A stretch of DNA of 64,000 bases from Crateriforma spongiae (lineage in GTDB: Bacteria > Planctomycetota > Planctomycetia > Pirellulales > Pirellulaceae): contig NZ_JAAXMS010000005.1 in NCBI RefSeq assembly GCF_012290005.1, forward strand, positions 434,001 to 498,000. Reading direction: 5' to 3'. The position numbers and the translations under genes were made by a program. Position 1 is the stretch's first letter; each line of letters opens with the position of its first letter. Under the pieces are notes generated by a model that had not been told where the DNA came from, did no database searches, and saw only the letters and a list, made by a program, of their open reading frames with translations. This document shows, piece by piece, positions 39,275 to 48,393 of the stretch.

Positions 39275-40195
39275 ATGATTCGTCCTCTTGGTTTCGTCAC
39301 CGCCATCGTTCCCGACATGAATCTGGAAAACGTGATGCAGATGGCTTCACGCATCGGATACCAATGTTTGGAAGTCTGCTGTTGGCCACCCGGCAAAGCC
39401 AGTCGTCGATACGCCGGCATCACTCACATCAATGTGCTGGACTACGACGCCGGTCAGATCAAAGACTTGTGCGCACGACACGAAATCAGCATCAGCTCGC
39501 TGGGCTATTACCCCAATGCGTTGTCACCGGATTCTGATGAATCATCGACCGCGGTCGAACACATCCGTGCGGTTGTCGCCGCGTCGTCGGAACTGGGCAT
39601 CGGCAAAATGACGACGTTCATTGGCCGCGACTGGACCAAGAACGTCGACGACAACTGGCCACGTTTTCTGGAAACCTGGCGACCGATCATTCAAGAAGCC
39701 GAAGACTTGGGCGTCCAAATCGGCATCGAAAACTGTCCCATGCTGTTCACCGCTGATGAATGGCCTGGTGGTAAAAACCTGGCACACAGTCCGGCGATCT
39801 GGCGTCGCATGTTCGAAGACATTCCGAATCCGAATTTTGGTCTGAACTATGACCCGTCGCACATGGTGTTTCAACAAATGGATTATCTGGCACCGCTGCG
39901 TGAATTCGCCGACCGCATCTTCCATGTCCATGCCAAAGACGTGCGCGTGGACACCGAAAAGCTGAACGATGTCGGCACGCTGGCGTTTCCCAATCTCTAT
40001 CACACCCCCAAACTGCCCGGCATGGGTGATGTGGATTGGGGCAAGTTCTTTTCTACGCTGACGTGCACCGGTTACACCGGACCGGTTTGTGTGGAAGTCG
40101 AAGATCGGGCGTATGAAGGTTCCGACGAAACGATCGAATTGTCGCTTCGGCAAAGCCATACGTTTCTGCGGAACTACTTGCCCAAGAACGACTAA
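39275..40195 (+). CDS. Sugar phosphate isomerase/epimerase-like TIM-barrel protein
   Basis: 306 residues, cytoplasmic (no leader). AP-endonuclease-2-like barrel: [12 protein letters not shown] on strand 1, [27 protein letters not shown] (conserved Glu and Asn), [14 protein letters not shown] (Asp-His metal pair) and [12 protein letters not shown] (His and Lys-Asp), then [13 protein letters not shown] and [13 protein letters not shown] for the last acidic ligand. These residues bind a divalent metal in sugar isomerases and epimerases of the family. The substrate is unknown. It is convergent with bioA, with only 35 bases between stops. Confidence 0.88.
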   Translation: MIRPLGFVTAIVPDMNLENVMQMASRIGYQCLEVCCWPPGKASRRYAGITHINVLDYDAGQIKDLCARHEISISSLGYYPNALSPDSDESSTAVEHIRAVVAASSELGIGKMTTFIGRDWTKNVDDNWPRFLETWRPIIQEAEDLGVQIGIENCPMLFTADEWPGGKNLAHSPAIWRRMFEDIPNPNFGLNYDPSHMVFQQMDYLAPLREFADRIFHVHAKDVRVDTEKLNDVGTLAFPNLYHTPKLPGMGDVDWGKFFSTLTCTGYTGPVCVEVEDRAYEGSDETIELSLRQSHTFLRNYLPKND

Positions 40196-40230
40196 CCTTC
40201 GGTGACCTTGGGCGTTCTGTCGCCAGAGAT

Positions 40231-41514
40231 TCACCAGGTCGACCACTGCTCGGTCACACGGACCATCGCATCAGCAATCGTTTTCAGGTCCTCCGATGCA
40301 ATGTTCAGTGCGGGCGTTGTGTAAATCACATCGCCGAACGGTCGAATCCAGATGCCTTCTTCGACGAATCGGCTACGCAGTCGGTCCAAGTGATCTAAAC
40401 GGTCGACCTGGATCACACCGATTCCGCCCTTACAGCGAACGTCGACCACGCGTGGGATCGACTCGGCTGGTTTCAACCAGGTGGAAAGCTGGTCCTCGAT
40501 CGCTTTGGCTTGCTGTAGTCGTGGTTCCTGGGCAAACAGATCGAGTGATGCACAGGCGGCCGCACAGGCCAGCGGGTTGCCCATGAAAGTCGGCCCGTGC
40601 ATGAAAGCGTTCTGCGAATCATCGGACCAGAAAGCACCAAACACGCGATCGGTGGCGACCGTGGCCGCAAGTCCGATCGCGCCACCGGTCAGCGATTTCC
40701 CCAGACAAATGATGTCGGGAGTCACGTCGGCCGAATCGACGCCAAACATGACGCCGGTCCGACCAAATCCGGTCGCCAATTCGTCGGCAATCATCAACAC
40801 GCCGTGCTGGTCGCACTGCGAACGCAGAAACGTCAACACGTCGGGGTCATGAAAACGCATCCCGCCGGCACCCTGCACGGTGGGTTCGATAAAGACGCCC
40901 GCGATGGTCGATCCATGGCGCTGCAAGGTGTCACGAAGGGCGGATCGGCTGGCATCGCATTCGGGGATAGGCAGATGAATCTGTTCCAACAAACCGCCGC
41001 TGAATTCCGCGTGCATGCTGCGGACCGGATCGCACAAAGACATCGCGCCCGTCGTGTCGCCGTGATACGCGCGATCAAAGGCGATGAAGGTCTTGCGTCT
41101 GGGCTGTTCGGTCTGTCGATGAAACTGCATCGCCATCTTCATCGCAACCTCAACGGCCACACTGCCACTGTCACAAAGAAACACGCGACTGAGATCACCG
41201 GGCAGTAAATCAGCCAGGCGACGCGCCAGGTCGGCGGCCGGTTGATGTTGCAGGCCGCCCATCATCACGTGAGGCATCCGCTGGGCTTGCTGAACCATCG
41301 CGTCCACGATGTGAGGATGGTTGTATCCGTGACAGGCGCACCACCACGATGCCATGGCGTCAATCAATTCGCGCCCGTCCGACAAGCGGATCCGAACGCC
41401 CTCGGTCGATTCGACCGGCAACGGGCTCGGCGCCGTCTTCATTTGACAGTACGGCATCCACAAATGATCCGCAGCGGCTTCCTGCCACTCGGGTGGTCGT
41501 GACGGTTGTAACAT
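40231..41514 (-). CDS. bioA: Adenosylmethionine-8-amino-7-oxononanoate aminotransferase (BioA)
   Basis: 427 residues from the ATG at 41514. The start motif HLWMPYCQM is characteristic of BioA, where it contacts the substrate. DSGSVAVEVAMKMA binds PLP phosphate, FDRAYHGDTTGAMS and ADELATGFGRTG follow, and the catalytic lysine is in ICLGKSLTGG. HGPTFMGNPLACAAA and the C-terminal RPFGDVIYTTPALNI complete the fold. It converts KAPA to DAPA in biotin synthesis using S-adenosylmethionine. No other bio gene is in the window. An in-frame start further upstream (41610) is unsupported. Confidence 0.92.
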   Translation of the reverse strand: MLQPSRPPEWQEAAADHLWMPYCQMKTAPSPLPVESTEGVRIRLSDGRELIDAMASWWCACHGYNHPHIVDAMVQQAQRMPHVMMGGLQHQPAADLARRLADLLPGDLSRVFLCDSGSVAVEVAMKMAMQFHRQTEQPRRKTFIAFDRAYHGDTTGAMSLCDPVRSMHAEFSGGLLEQIHLPIPECDASRSALRDTLQRHGSTIAGVFIEPTVQGAGGMRFHDPDVLTFLRSQCDQHGVLMIADELATGFGRTGVMFGVDSADVTPDIICLGKSLTGGAIGLAATVATDRVFGAFWSDDSQNAFMHGPTFMGNPLACAAACASLDLFAQEPRLQQAKAIEDQLSTWLKPAESIPRVVDVRCKGGIGVIQVDRLDHLDRLRSRFVEEGIWIRPFGDVIYTTPALNIASEDLKTIADAMVRVTEQWSTW

Positions 41515-41868
41515 GGAGCTTCGCATCGTTTGGCAATGTTGGGGGAACATCGGGCAGGCGTATCTTCCGATCTGCCTCGCGGATCCGCAATCATGCGATA
41601 CCAACGCCAATCACGCCAAACCCGGGGCGCAGCTGGTCGACCGATGATGCCAGCCGAACCGGCTTGCGTTATCCTTGTTAACATTCGACAGGATGAACGC
41701 TGGCGATTCGATTTCGCCTGCCTCCTGGGCCGTGGTCCGGATTCCGAATTCTGTCGGCCCGCACAGCGACAGGCGTTGCAGCGGATACGTCACGACGCCG
41801 CCGTCAGCCTTCGTCCCCCAGCACCCGTCCCCCCAGCACCCATCCCCACGCCTTTCAAACAGGACGCA
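41515..41868. other. Divergent intergenic region bioA / ytfQ-like gene
   Basis: 354 bases. A palindromic core TTGTTAACA (41675-41683) resembles the sites at 22830 and 53517 but its flanks do not match fully. The last 70 bases are C-rich. An open frame crosses the region but has no coding character I trust; no RNA gene is seen. Confidence 0.35.
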
Positions 41869-42849
41869 ATGAGTATGAAGTCGTTTCCGTTGATCCAATT
41901 GACGTTCTTGTCAGCACTGATGCTGATCGTCGGCTGTGGCGGATCCAGCGATAACGCCGGCGGCGACGACGACACGCCGGTCATCGCATTCGTCCAAACC
42001 GGTGCCGACAACGATTGGCGAAACGCTCACACGGTTTCGGTCAAGGAAGCCGCGGCGGACAAGGGCTATGATTTGCGTTTTGCCGAAGGCCAATCCAAAC
42101 AAGAAAACCAGATCAAGGCGTTCAGCTCGTTCGTCAATCAAGGCGTCGACGCGATCATCCTGGCCCCGATCGTCGAAACCGGTTGGGACAACGTGCTGGA
42201 AAAGGCTAAGAAGCGAAACATTCCGGTCGTCATCCTGGACCGCAAAGTCAAAACCGACGACGAATCGCTGTACGTGACCTACATCGGTGCTGACACTTAC
42301 ACCGAAGGCAAAAAGGCGGGCAAATGGTTGGCCGAAAGAATGGGCGGCCAAGCCAAGGTCGTTGAATTGCAGGGCAACCCCGGCGCTTCCCCCACGATCA
42401 ATCGCTTCAACGGGTTTCGCGAAGCCATCGCTGATCAGAGCGGGATCGAAATCATCGCCTCGCAAAGTGGTGAGTTTCGACGCAGCAAAGGCAAAGAGGT
42501 CATGGAAGCGTTCTTGAAGAAATACGGTGACGCCATCGACGCCGTCTACGCGCACAACGATGACATGGCGATTGGCGCCATCCAAGCGATCGAAGACGCC
42601 GGAATGAAGCCGGCCGAAGACATCGTGATCGTCAGTGTTGACGGGGTCCGCGCGGCATTCGAAGCGATGGTCGATGGCAAACTGAATTGCACCGTCGAAT
42701 GCAATCCGCTGCAGGGTCCATTGGCAATGGAAGCGGTTGAGAAGATTCTCAGCGGCCAAGCCGACCAACTGGACAAGGTGACTTTGATCGAAGATTCCGT
42801 GTTCGAGATGGAACAGGCCGCCGACGTCATCGAATCACGCAAGTATTGA
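41869..42849 (+). CDS. ytfQ: Galactofuranose/sugar ABC transporter substrate-binding lipoprotein (YtfQ-like)
   Basis: 326 residues. AGGAC lies just before ATG 41869. Lipobox LIVGC (about residue 24). The sequence closely follows YtfQ: AFVQTGADNDWRNAHTVSVK, RFAEGQSKQENQIKAFSSF, NQGVDAIILAPIVETGWDNV, LDRKVKTDDESLYVTYIGAD, VVELQGNPGASPTINR and YAHNDDMAIGAIQAIEDAG. This is a periplasmic-binding-protein-like fold of the ribose/galactose type. It starts a four-gene operon with a double-ATPase and two permeases, the same order as ytfQRT-yjfF in enterobacteria, whose substrate is galactofuranose. The actual sugar here is inferred. Confidence 0.9.
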   Translation: MSMKSFPLIQLTFLSALMLIVGCGGSSDNAGGDDDTPVIAFVQTGADNDWRNAHTVSVKEAAADKGYDLRFAEGQSKQENQIKAFSSFVNQGVDAIILAPIVETGWDNVLEKAKKRNIPVVILDRKVKTDDESLYVTYIGADTYTEGKKAGKWLAERMGGQAKVVELQGNPGASPTINRFNGFREAIADQSGIEIIASQSGEFRRSKGKEVMEAFLKKYGDAIDAVYAHNDDMAIGAIQAIEDAGMKPAEDIVIVSVDGVRAAFEAMVDGKLNCTVECNPLQGPLAMEAVEKILSGQADQLDKVTLIEDSVFEMEQAADVIESRKY

Positions 42850-42874
42850 ATTTCCCCCTTGGCGATCCGACACG

Positions 42875-44422
42875 ATGCCTGATCAGCCGACAACCAACGA
42901 GCTGTTGCGAATCGAAGGGATCAGTAAAACGTTCCCAGGTGTTCGCGCGCTTGATGAAGTCGATCTAACCATTCGTCCCGGCGAGATCCATGCCTTGATG
43001 GGCGAAAATGGTGCGGGCAAATCGACACTAATCAAAGTCTTGACTGGTGTTCACAGCCGAGATTCAGGACAAATCTGGTTCGACGGGCAAACCATCGCAC
43101 CGCGCAGCCCATCGGACGCCGAAAGGTTGGGGATCAGCACGGTTTACCAGGAGGTGAACCTGATCCCGCACCTCAGCGTCGCCGAAAACATCATGCTCGG
43201 CCGCCAACCCAAGCGCTTCGGATTGCTGTCGTGGAAACAGATTCGCCACCGCGCGACCGAAGCCGTTCGCCGCATCGGACTGGACGTCAAGATTCAGCGG
43301 GAATTGGCGGACTGTTCCCTTGCCGTCCAACAATTGGTCGCCCTGGCTCGTGCGGTCGATGTTCAGGCGAAGTTGTTGATCCTGGACGAACCGACATCCA
43401 GCTTGGACGAACGCGAGGTCGACGAGTTGTTCGTGGTCTTGCAGCGTTTGAAGGACGAAGGCATCGCGATCATTTTCGTCACTCATTTTCTGGACCAGGT
43501 CTATCGCCTGGCCGACCGCATCACCGTGCTGCGAAACGGTCGACACGTCGGAACGTATCCGACCAGTGAATTACCGCGACTGGAATTGGTCGCCAAGATG
43601 CTGGGCCGTGACCCCGATGAAGTCGCCAATACGCAAATGCCGGGGTCGCGACCGGTTGATGCCCAGTCGGATACGTCCGCGGGTGCCGACACGCCATTGC
43701 TATCGGCCAACGGCCTAGCGGGACAGAACACGGTCCAACCCTTTGATCTGAAACTGTATCCCGGTCGCGTGACCGGTCTGGCGGGGCTGTTGGGATCCGG
43801 GCGAACTGAGGTGATCCGATTGCTATTCGGACTGGATCGTGCCGGCGAAGGCACGTTGTCGATCGATGGCGAAACGGTGGACCACCCATCGCCACGTCAA
43901 ATGATTCGTCGCGGCTTGGCGTTTTGTCCAGAGGACCGAAAGCGTGACGGTGTGTTCCTGGACTTGTCCGTCCGCCAAAACATCGTTGTCGCCTTGCAGG
44001 CCCGCGCTGGTGCGTGGCGGACACTATCGTCAGCCAAACAGAACGCGTTGGCCGAACACTACATCGAACGTCTGGGCATCAAAACGCCTTCCCCCGAAAC
44101 TCCCGTGGGGAACCTTTCCGGTGGCAATCAACAAAAGGTGCTGCTGGCGCGATGGCTGGCGATGCAGCCCAAGTTGATCCTGCTGGACGAACCCACACGG
44201 GGCATCGATGTCGGTGCCAAAGCGGAGATCGAATCGTTGGTCGAATCGTTACGTCGTGACGGAATGTCCGTCGTCTTTGTTTCATCCGAATTGGATGAAG
44301 TCGTGCGAACGTGCCAGGAGGTGGCCGTCATGCGTGACCGCCGGTTGATCGACATGCTGGCCGGCGATGATTTGAACGAATCCAACATCATGCAACGGAT
44401 CGCACATCATGACGACGCATGA
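42875..44422 (+). CDS. ytfR: Sugar ABC transporter ATP-binding protein with two ABC domains (YtfR-like)
   Basis: 515 residues, the usual size for RbsA/YtfR proteins. Domain 1 (about 10-240): Walker A GENGAGKST, Walker B LLILDEPTSSLD, switch H in FVTHFLDQV; its signature (CSLAVQQLV) is degenerate as is normal in this family. Domain 2 (about 275-505): the Walker A position reads GLLGSGRTEV, signature LSGGNQQKV, Walker B LILLDEPTRGIDVGAK. It powers import through the two following permeases. It lies 25 bases after ytfQ and overlaps the next gene by 14 bases. Confidence 0.93.
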   Translation: MPDQPTTNELLRIEGISKTFPGVRALDEVDLTIRPGEIHALMGENGAGKSTLIKVLTGVHSRDSGQIWFDGQTIAPRSPSDAERLGISTVYQEVNLIPHLSVAENIMLGRQPKRFGLLSWKQIRHRATEAVRRIGLDVKIQRELADCSLAVQQLVALARAVDVQAKLLILDEPTSSLDEREVDELFVVLQRLKDEGIAIIFVTHFLDQVYRLADRITVLRNGRHVGTYPTSELPRLELVAKMLGRDPDEVANTQMPGSRPVDAQSDTSAGADTPLLSANGLAGQNTVQPFDLKLYPGRVTGLAGLLGSGRTEVIRLLFGLDRAGEGTLSIDGETVDHPSPRQMIRRGLAFCPEDRKRDGVFLDLSVRQNIVVALQARAGAWRTLSSAKQNALAEHYIERLGIKTPSPETPVGNLSGGNQQKVLLARWLAMQPKLILLDEPTRGIDVGAKAEIESLVESLRRDGMSVVFVSSELDEVVRTCQEVAVMRDRRLIDMLAGDDLNESNIMQRIAHHDDA

Positions 44423-45428
44423 TCCGCCTTGGTACCGACGTTTCGTCGACAACACGATTTTTTGGCCGCTGATCGCATTGGCGGCCTTGTTGATCTTCAA
44501 CGCGTTCAGTTCACCATCGTTCTTTGACATCCAGGTACGTGACGGACATCTGTACGGCAGCCTGGTGGATGTGCTGAATCGTGGGTCGATCGGAATCATT
44601 TTGGCCATCGGAATGACGCTAGTCATTGCAACCGGCGGCGTCGACCTATCGGTCGGATCCATCATGGCAATCTCCGGTGCCGTTGCTGCGTTGCTGTTGA
44701 CGGAAACATCACTGCCTTTTCCGGTTGTCATTGTGGCCGCATTATCCGCGTCACTGATCGCCGGCGCAATCAACGGGGTGCTGGTGTCCATCGTCGGCAT
44801 CCAACCCATCGTTGCCACGTTGATCTTGATGGTGTCCGGTCGCGGGATCGCGCGTTACATCACTGGCGAAAAGGTCATCGCGTTGGTGGACGATCAATTC
44901 AGTCCCGCCTTTGATTTCATCGGCAACGGACACTTTCTGGGGCTGCCGTTCACCGTCACGTTGTTCGTTCTGTTGTTCGTGGCCACGCTGTTGATCGTTC
45001 GCCGAACCGCGGTGGGATTGTTTATCGAAGCGGTTGGTGCCAACCCGAATGCCAGCCGAGCCGTCGGCATCCACGCGCACGGGGTGAAGATCGCCGTGTA
45101 CATGTTTTCGGGGTTGTGTGCGGGGATCGCCGGACTGATCGATGCATCCAATATCAATGCGGCGGACACGGTCAATGCGGGCGTGTTCACCGAACTGGAC
45201 GCGATCTTTGCCGTCGTCGTTGGCGGAACCGCGTTGTCGGGCGGTCGGTTTTCGTTGACCGGATCGTTGATCGGCGCGATCTTGTTGCAAACGCTGTTGA
45301 CGACGATGTACACCTTCGGGGTCGCGCCGGATGTTGCCCCGGTCCCCAAAGCGGCCGTGATTTTGTTTGTGTGTCTTTTGCAGTCCGACGTCTTTCGCCG
45401 CATGGTTTTCCGGAGGGCGGAGGCATGA
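44409..45428 (+). CDS. ytfT: Sugar ABC transporter permease (YtfT-like)
   Basis: 339 residues with about eight to ten membrane segments. The signature of the branched BPD_transp_2 family is present: GMTLVIATGGVDLSVGSIMAI, then VGANPNASRAVGIHAHGVKI and GTALSGGRFSLTGSLIGAILLQTL. It forms one half of the membrane channel. Overlap with ytfR at the start and with yjfF at the stop (ATGA) supports translational coupling. Confidence 0.92.
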   Translation: MTTHDPPWYRRFVDNTIFWPLIALAALLIFNAFSSPSFFDIQVRDGHLYGSLVDVLNRGSIGIILAIGMTLVIATGGVDLSVGSIMAISGAVAALLLTETSLPFPVVIVAALSASLIAGAINGVLVSIVGIQPIVATLILMVSGRGIARYITGEKVIALVDDQFSPAFDFIGNGHFLGLPFTVTLFVLLFVATLLIVRRTAVGLFIEAVGANPNASRAVGIHAHGVKIAVYMFSGLCAGIAGLIDASNINAADTVNAGVFTELDAIFAVVVGGTALSGGRFSLTGSLIGAILLQTLLTTMYTFGVAPDVAPVPKAAVILFVCLLQSDVFRRMVFRRAEA

Positions 45429-46393
45429 AAGTCACCGGATTGCTGCGGTTATCGCCAAAGGTCGTTCCGCTGCTGACGACCGCGCTTGTGCTCGTTTTAT
45501 TGCTGGGCGGTGCATCGGCAAGCTTCGATGGATTCGCGTCCAGTTATGTCATGGCCGACTTGGTGTCGGAGAATGCGTTTCTGGGGATCGCCGCACTGGG
45601 AATGACTCTGGTCATATTGTCCGGCGGTATCGATTTGTCGGTAGGATCAATGATCGGGTTCACGACCATTCTGGTTGCCACCCTGATCAGCGACGGACGC
45701 TGGTCACCGGTCGCCGCATGGATCGCGGCCCTCGGCATCGGCACTGCTTTTGGTGGCGCGATGGGAATGTTGATTCAGGTTTTCCGATTGCCGGCATTCC
45801 TGGTGACCTTGGCCGGGCTGTTCTTTGCCCGCGGGATGGCCTTTGCCATCAAGAAGCAATCGGTCCAAATCAACCATCCGATGTATGACCGACTGAACGA
45901 CATCACGTTGCCGATCGGCGGCGGCGCAGAATTAAGCTTCGGTGCCCTGGTCTTCCTGGGCATGTTTCTGGTGACGGTGTTGATCGCCCACTTCACCCGA
46001 TTCGGGCGAAACTTGTATGCCACCGGCGGCAGCGAATCGTCGGCCGTTTTGATGGGTTTGCCCGTCGCCAGAACCAAGATCGGTGTTTATACGTTTAGCG
46101 GGTTTTGCGCTTCGCTGGCCGGAATCGTGATGACGCTTTACATGGATTCTGGCAACCCCGCCAACGCCATGTCACTGGAATTAGACGCGATCGCCGTGGT
46201 CGTCATCGGTGGCACTTTATTGACCGGTGGAATCGGTTTCGTGCCGGGTACGTTGTTGGGCGTGTTGATCTATTCGACGATCTATCAGATCACCTATTTC
46301 GCCAATCTGCCGGCTTCCTTGGCCCGAATCTCCATCGGCGTTCTCCTGATGGGTTTTATCATTCTTCAGCGTTGGCTCAGCCGCGCACGTTGA
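45425..46393 (+). CDS. yjfF: Sugar ABC transporter permease (YjfF-like)
   Basis: 322 residues from the ATG at 45425, overlapping the ytfT stop; a longer in-frame reading back to 45116 lies inside ytfT. Same BPD_transp_2 signatures: GMTLVILSGGIDLSVGSMIGF, ATGGSESSAVLMGLPV, GGTLLTGGIGFVPGTLLGV. It ends in a basic tail (QRWLSRAR). It forms the second half of the channel. The gene ends 100 bases before an SDR gene on the same strand, which may share the transcript. Confidence 0.92.
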   Translation: MKVTGLLRLSPKVVPLLTTALVLVLLLGGASASFDGFASSYVMADLVSENAFLGIAALGMTLVILSGGIDLSVGSMIGFTTILVATLISDGRWSPVAAWIAALGIGTAFGGAMGMLIQVFRLPAFLVTLAGLFFARGMAFAIKKQSVQINHPMYDRLNDITLPIGGGAELSFGALVFLGMFLVTVLIAHFTRFGRNLYATGGSESSAVLMGLPVARTKIGVYTFSGFCASLAGIVMTLYMDSGNPANAMSLELDAIAVVVIGGTLLTGGIGFVPGTLLGVLIYSTIYQITYFANLPASLARISIGVLLMGFIILQRWLSRAR

Positions 46394-46493
46394 CCGCCGC
46401 TGCTCTGGCACACCAGATGCACCGGTTTCTGTGCTGTACCACCGAACCGTCGCAAACGCGATGAATCGACCAGCCAGTCACCGGAGAACCGCG

Positions 46494-47408
46494 ATGGATA
46501 CCGTTCAAGAAATCACCACCTATCCTGACGTTGAACTCAAAGACCCCCGCGACCTATACGCGCGACCGCCTTTTGAACATCAGTCGACCACTTCCATGCC
46601 CGGTAGCGAAACGGACATGGTTCCCGATGCGGATCACGGCGAAGAACACTATCGCGGCAGCGGAAAGCTGAAAGGACTAAACGCACTGGTCACTGGTGCC
46701 GACAGCGGAATCGGTCGCGCAATTGCATTGTGCTATGCGAGGGAAGGCGCGAACGTGACGCTGAACTATTTGTCCGAAGACGGCGATGCGGAAGAGGCTC
46801 GAGTGCTGGTGGAATCCGCCGGTGTCAAAGCCGTGGCAATCAAGGGCGATCTGCGGAACGAGGCGTTCTGCAAAGACTTGGTCCAGCAGCACGTCGATCA
46901 TCATGGATCCTTGGACGTCTTGGTCAACAACGCCGCCTTTCAAGTCACCGAAGATAACATCGAAGACTTTTCCACGGAAGTTTTCGATCGCATCATGAAG
47001 ACGAACGTGTACGCGCCGTTCTGGTTGTCCAAGTTCGCCGTCGAACAAGTTCCGGCGGGCGGCAGCATTATCAACACGGTGTCCATCCAGGGCTACGATC
47101 CGTCGCCGTATCTGTTGCCATATTCGACAACGAAATCGGCGTTGATTGGGATGACCAAGGCACTCGCAAAACTGTCGATTGACCGTGGCGTCCGTGTCAA
47201 CGCGGTCGCGCCGGGGCCCGTCTGGACGCCACTGATTCCTGGATCCATGCCGGAAGACAAAATTAAAAACTTCGGCGACAACACGGTCTTCGGGCGACCC
47301 GCCCAGCCGATCGAATTGGCACCGCTGTATGTCTGGTTGGCCAGTATGGACGCCAGCTATGTGACCGGCGAAGTTTTCGGCTGCACCGGGGGGCGGTCAC
47401 CGGCGTGA
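46494..47408 (+). CDS. Short-chain dehydrogenase/reductase, YghA/YhxC-type
   Basis: 304 residues. GGAGAA six to seven bases before ATG 46494 sets the start; in-frame ATGs at 46431 and 46461 lack one. The N-terminal 60 residues (ARPPFEHQSTTSMPGSETDM, DHGEEHYRGSGKL) are the extension typical of YghA-like aldehyde reductases. NAD(P)-binding TGADSGIGRA, NNAAF, catalytic Ser (SIQGYDPSP) and Y-x3-K (YSTTK) are present. It reduces or oxidises a small carbonyl substrate, as yet unknown. Perhaps part of the sugar-transport transcript. Confidence 0.9.
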   Translation: MDTVQEITTYPDVELKDPRDLYARPPFEHQSTTSMPGSETDMVPDADHGEEHYRGSGKLKGLNALVTGADSGIGRAIALCYAREGANVTLNYLSEDGDAEEARVLVESAGVKAVAIKGDLRNEAFCKDLVQQHVDHHGSLDVLVNNAAFQVTEDNIEDFSTEVFDRIMKTNVYAPFWLSKFAVEQVPAGGSIINTVSIQGYDPSPYLLPYSTTKSALIGMTKALAKLSIDRGVRVNAVAPGPVWTPLIPGSMPEDKIKNFGDNTVFGRPAQPIELAPLYVWLASMDASYVTGEVFGCTGGRSPA

Positions 47409-47433
47409 TCGTGTGCCGACCAGCCTGCGGCGA

Positions 47434-48393
47434 TCAATTTGTGTGATTCAGAGGCAATGGTCGGATCTGTCCTCCCGAACCCGCCACGACGAATGACGGT
47501 TCACTGGGATGGATCGCTATGGCGTACGCCCAACCGTCGATCGCCTGACGGGTATGGACCACTTGGACTGAAGGAACATCGATCCATCGCACATTGCCGT
47601 CACGACATGCGGCCAGAATCGTCCGGCTATCGGGGGACCAGGCGATCTTCAGCGGCTGTTGTGGCAATCGGCAGAAACGAATCAGCCGTCCGATGGTCGG
47701 CTGCCAAAGCCGTATCGTTCGGTCTTCGGATGCGGACGCGACAACGGGCAAACCGTCGTTCGAAGGCGCCGTAGAAATATCGACGATCGATCCGGTATGC
47801 TGCTTCAACGTGCGTACCGTTCTGAAATCTGTGGAATCCCACAACCGCAATCGCTGATCGTCACCGCCGCTAAGAATCCACTGCGACTGGGCGAATGCCT
47901 CGACGGCGGTTACGGCGCGAGAATGTCCCTGCATCACCGTTACGTCGGACTGATTCAAATCGACATGCCGAACCGTTCGGTCGATCGACGCCGCCAGCCA
48001 AGATTCATTGCTGGTCCATTGCACATCGACGACGCTGTCATCGAATTGCCGATACTGATGAACGAAGGTTTCTTCGAGTAAGCCGTCAGACCACCTCAAC
48101 GTCACGACCGCGCCAAAGTCGGCGGGATTGCCGCCACCAACCGCCAAATGGTCGCCATTCGGCGAAAAGGCGACGCAGTGCAGGTTGTCCAGCGGGACTT
48201 GGATTTCCGCGACGGTTTCTAAATCGGGCCAGCGCCGTGAAACGATTCCCATTTGACCGACGCAGACCAAGAACCGCCCATCCGGTGAAAAGGCGACATC
48301 GGTGATTGGCGGATTATCGGCAGCGGTCCCGGTCATCGACAGCATCGATCCCGATAAGGACGCAACCAGAATCAAAGTTCGCCACGCGTTCAT
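47434..48393 (-). CDS. Secreted WD40 repeat protein
   Basis: 319 residues with a signal peptide (MNAWRTLILVASLSGSMLSM). Repeats of about 42 residues with WD-like endings: DVAFSPDGRFLVCVG, CVAFSPNGDHLAVGG, DVQWTSNESWLAASIDRTVRHVD, LSGGDDQRLRLWD, ASASEDRTIRLWQ, KIAWSPDSRTILAACRDGNVRWID. They would build one seven-bladed propeller. It overlaps the DUF1501 gene start/stop by four bases and is the last gene of the DUF1549-DUF1501-WD40 operon. In planctomycetes WD40 proteins often accompany the DUF1501/DUF1549 pair; the role is unknown. Confidence 0.88.
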   Translation of the reverse strand: MNAWRTLILVASLSGSMLSMTGTAADNPPITDVAFSPDGRFLVCVGQMGIVSRRWPDLETVAEIQVPLDNLHCVAFSPNGDHLAVGGGNPADFGAVVTLRWSDGLLEETFVHQYRQFDDSVVDVQWTSNESWLAASIDRTVRHVDLNQSDVTVMQGHSRAVTAVEAFAQSQWILSGGDDQRLRLWDSTDFRTVRTLKQHTGSIVDISTAPSNDGLPVVASASEDRTIRLWQPTIGRLIRFCRLPQQPLKIAWSPDSRTILAACRDGNVRWIDVPSVQVVHTRQAIDGWAYAIAIHPSEPSFVVAGSGGQIRPLPLNHTN

